Assembly (NCBI GenBank): GCA_015499995.1
Contig: JADNRV010000117.1
Coordinates: 62,001-126,000, forward strand
DNA length: 64,000 nt
DNA from: Flammula alnicola
Lineage: Eukaryota; Basidiomycota; Agaricomycetes; Agaricales; Strophariaceae
Reading direction: 5' to 3'
Of the stretch, positions 61,788-64,000 are shown one piece after another (position 1 is the stretch's first letter; each line of letters starts with the position of its first letter). The translations under genes and the position numbers were made by a program. The notes under the pieces were generated by a model. The model ran no database searches and was not told the origin of the DNA. It was given only the letters and a program-made list of their open reading frames with translations.

Positions 61788-64000
61788 ATGACATCCTCCA
61801 GACCGAGTTCTACTTCGGCGCCAAAGCCCGGAAGCTCCAAATCTCTCAATGATTATGTGCGTAGTGGTTCTACCTGTATTCCACGTAAATGTAGTTGAAA
61901 TCTGGTGTGTTAGCAACTCGGTGACTCGCTTGGGAAAGGAGCATTCGGACAGGTCTACCGTGCGTGTTCTTCCTCGTCCCCTCTCTTCAAATCTGCATCT
62001 TCCAACAGGAGCGCTGAATTGGGCGACTGGAGAAACTGTTGCCGTGAAAGAGATCCAATTGAGCAACATACCAAAGGGCGAACTTCCGGAGATCATGGTG
62101 AGTGGCATGCCACCACTGACTGGCGATTGCTTGCTCAGTTCGTCGAATATTCATTCATGGAATCACTTTATAGTCCGAGATCGATCTACTCAAGAACTTG
62201 AATGTGAGCTTCGCGATCTTACGCGCCCCGATCTATCTTGCCGAGACTTCACTCTAGCACCCCAACATCGTCAAGTATAAAGGATTCGTCAAGACACGAG
62301 AATTTCTTTATATCATCCTTGAGTATATCCGATCTTCCTTTTCTTCTCTTCGATGATCTCTGAATTTTCTCCATAGGTTCTGCGAGAATGGATCCCTGCA
62401 TAATATATCCAAACGATTTGGCAAGTTTCCCGAAAGCTTGGTCGCGGTTTACATCTCGCAGGTGCTGGAAGGACTCGTCTATCTCCATGATCAGGGTGTG
62501 ATCCATCGTGACATTAAGGGCGCCAATATCCTCACCAATAAAGATGGGACTGTGAAGTTGGCGGATTTTGGAGTGGCTGCGAAGACTGGTGGTGTGCAAG
62601 ATGGTGCTGTCGTTGGAAGTCCTTATTGGAGTGCGTACATGCGTCATTGTATCTTTGAAGTTTTGATTGATTTTTTAAAATTGCGCACAGTGGCTCCTGA
62701 GGTGATCGAACAATCTGGAGCCACCACTGCTTCAGATGTATGGTACGGTCGCTAAGGTTTTCTGTTTGACCCTCGAGCTTACCCACCGTTACAGGAGTGT
62801 TGGCTGCGTGGTGATCGAGCTTCTCGAAGGCCACCCCCCTTATCACACCCTCGACCCAATGCCTGCACTCTTCCGCATAGTTCAAGACGATTGTCCGCCC
62901 ATACCCGAAGGTGCTTCACCCATCGTCAAGGACTTCCTCTACCATTGTTTCCAAAAGGACTGTAACTTGCGAATATCGGCCAAGAAGCTTCTAAAGCACC
63001 CGTGGATGGTGTCAGCACGCAAGCAGATGGCGGACGGCAAGGACAGGTCGGGAGATAGTGCGGGCGAGAGACCGGCAGGCGCAGAGGGGGGCGGTGGACA
63101 AAAGAGGCACTCGAATTATAATTATGACGAGGCGGTTTTGAAGGTCCAGGAATGGAATGAGGCCTTGAAATGTGAGTCCGTCTTTCGGTCTTTGATCTAG
63201 TTAACGCCGTCCTTGGAACTCCGCGAAGCTCAACGTCATTACCTCTTTCTCGTCTAATAGCTCCTTCGAAACCCTCAAAGCATCCCTCAAGAACTCCACG
63301 TCCAAGCTCGCCTACGCAACATCGATCCTCGGAGATCCCTCAGTCGACATCATTACCATCTGTTGGCAGTGGACCATCCTCTGGACCGTCAGGTTGGAAG
63401 AGTGGACCTGCGCCGAGCGGCAAGGCTGGAATTAACCTCGTCGAGAAGATTCAACCGCTTGCCTTCGTACTACAGCCTCCAGAAGAGCAGACCGACAATT
63501 GGGACGACGACTTCGAGGAAGGAATCTCGTTCACAAAGCTCCACGGTGCGTAAATTTCCCATAGGGTGCATTTTTGCCTGCCATTCTGATATATTGTATA
63601 GCACTGGAAAAAACATCATCCGACGATGATCGACAAGAAATAGAAGATAATGCGCAAACTATTCGTCCGAATCGCAGCCCCTTACACAATACAATCCCAC
63701 TTGCTCAACCGCCAGCGTCGGAAATACAGCCCATAGTCGAGGACTATTCAGACCTCGCAACGGAGGAAGATGAAGCGCGATTGCAGGAGAAGGTGGCAGA
63801 CTTCAAGGTTCGTTTCGTAAAACCCTTCTCTGGATCGATTTCGAGAACTGAGAAATTAAATATTACGACCATTACAGATGAGAAACTCTATCAGACGCGG
63901 TCTCTTCCATCCCGACGACATCAAGACCATCGGGCTCGCCGCAGCCGCCGGCCCAGGGCCTGTGTCTGCCCCCCTCCCAGGTTTGTCGAGGAAAGCCTCG
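61788..64000 (+). CDS. sepH: SepH/Cdc7-type septation-initiation kinase (Ste20/MAPKKK-like), 3' partial
   Basis: Kinase of the septation initiation network that triggers cytokinesis. It starts [20 protein letters not shown]. Exon joins give [80 protein letters not shown] with [47 protein letters not shown], and [15 protein letters not shown]. After the kinase domain comes a Ser/Pro-rich linker and a conserved acidic block ([13 protein letters not shown], 63500-63535), as in SepH and Cdc7 orthologues. The gene runs off the window at 64000, where armadillo-like C-terminal sequence would follow. Resemblance to Aspergillus SepH across the kinase domain is very high. Confidence 0.93.

Noticed and set aside
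1..64000. tRNA, rRNA, CRISPR arrays, bacterial-type operons
   Set aside because: Scanned by eye for T-loop GGTTCGANNCC contexts, ribosomal signatures and regularly spaced repeats; the few T-loop-like strings fall inside coding sequence without cloverleaf partners.

Overview
The window looks like chromosomal DNA of a mushroom-forming basidiomycete (Agaricomycetes). Genes are interrupted by many introns of about 45-65 bases with GT...AG ends, intergenic distances are short, and the gene content is typically fungal: SepH/Cdc7-type septation kinase, single Aurora kinase, large NAD-dependent glutamate dehydrogenase, Vts1, MPP-beta, a GMC aryl-alcohol-oxidase type enzyme, and a family of alpha/beta-hydrolase epoxide hydrolases. 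No rRNA, tRNA, CRISPR array or bacterial operon structure was seen.

Layout. 1-3977: 3' part of an ABC-B multidrug transporter carrying two apparent single-base losses in its second ATPase domain. 4539-9035: meiotic MutS homologue MSH5. 9768-15446: three paralogous epoxide hydrolases, two in tandem and a third convergent with them. 16155-20602: NAD-glutamate dehydrogenase. 23195-25407: Vts1-like SAM-domain RNA-binding protein. 26818-35865: a rearranged accessory block holding an HNH-nuclease-domain gene, a short-chain dehydrogenase and a class III CoA-transferase, together with a dead copy of the HNH gene and a dead fragment of the CoA-transferase. The two convergent HNH/CoA-transferase loci are in opposite orientation, and each has kept the gene the other has lost. 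36311-37911: mitochondrial processing peptidase beta. 39487-40404: unknown protein with a lysine-rich tail. 40991-43319: GMC oxidoreductase. 46006-48258: an unknown spliced gene next to Aurora kinase. 48414-50128: secreted pectinesterase. 51021-52290: syntaxin. 54175-56962: a large multidomain protein with a MLKL/STAND-type N-terminal helical domain, a Cys/His module and an internal repeat; its start codon appears to be split by an intron. 57303-57869: a small three-exon unknown gene. 60030-61180: tandem duplication of a small unknown gene. 61788-64000: SepH/Cdc7-type kinase, cut by the window end.

Most genes are unrelated housekeeping or secreted-enzyme genes, not a pathway. The functional themes are cell-cycle and meiosis (MSH5, Aurora, SepH), extracellular plant-matter attack (GMC oxidase, pectinesterase), detoxification (ABC transporter, epoxide hydrolases, SDR) and a possible self/non-self or cell-death protein at 54-57 kb. 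All functions are inferred by recognising family motifs in conceptual translations; no database search was run. Intron boundaries are given only where both sides of the splice restore a recognisable frame.
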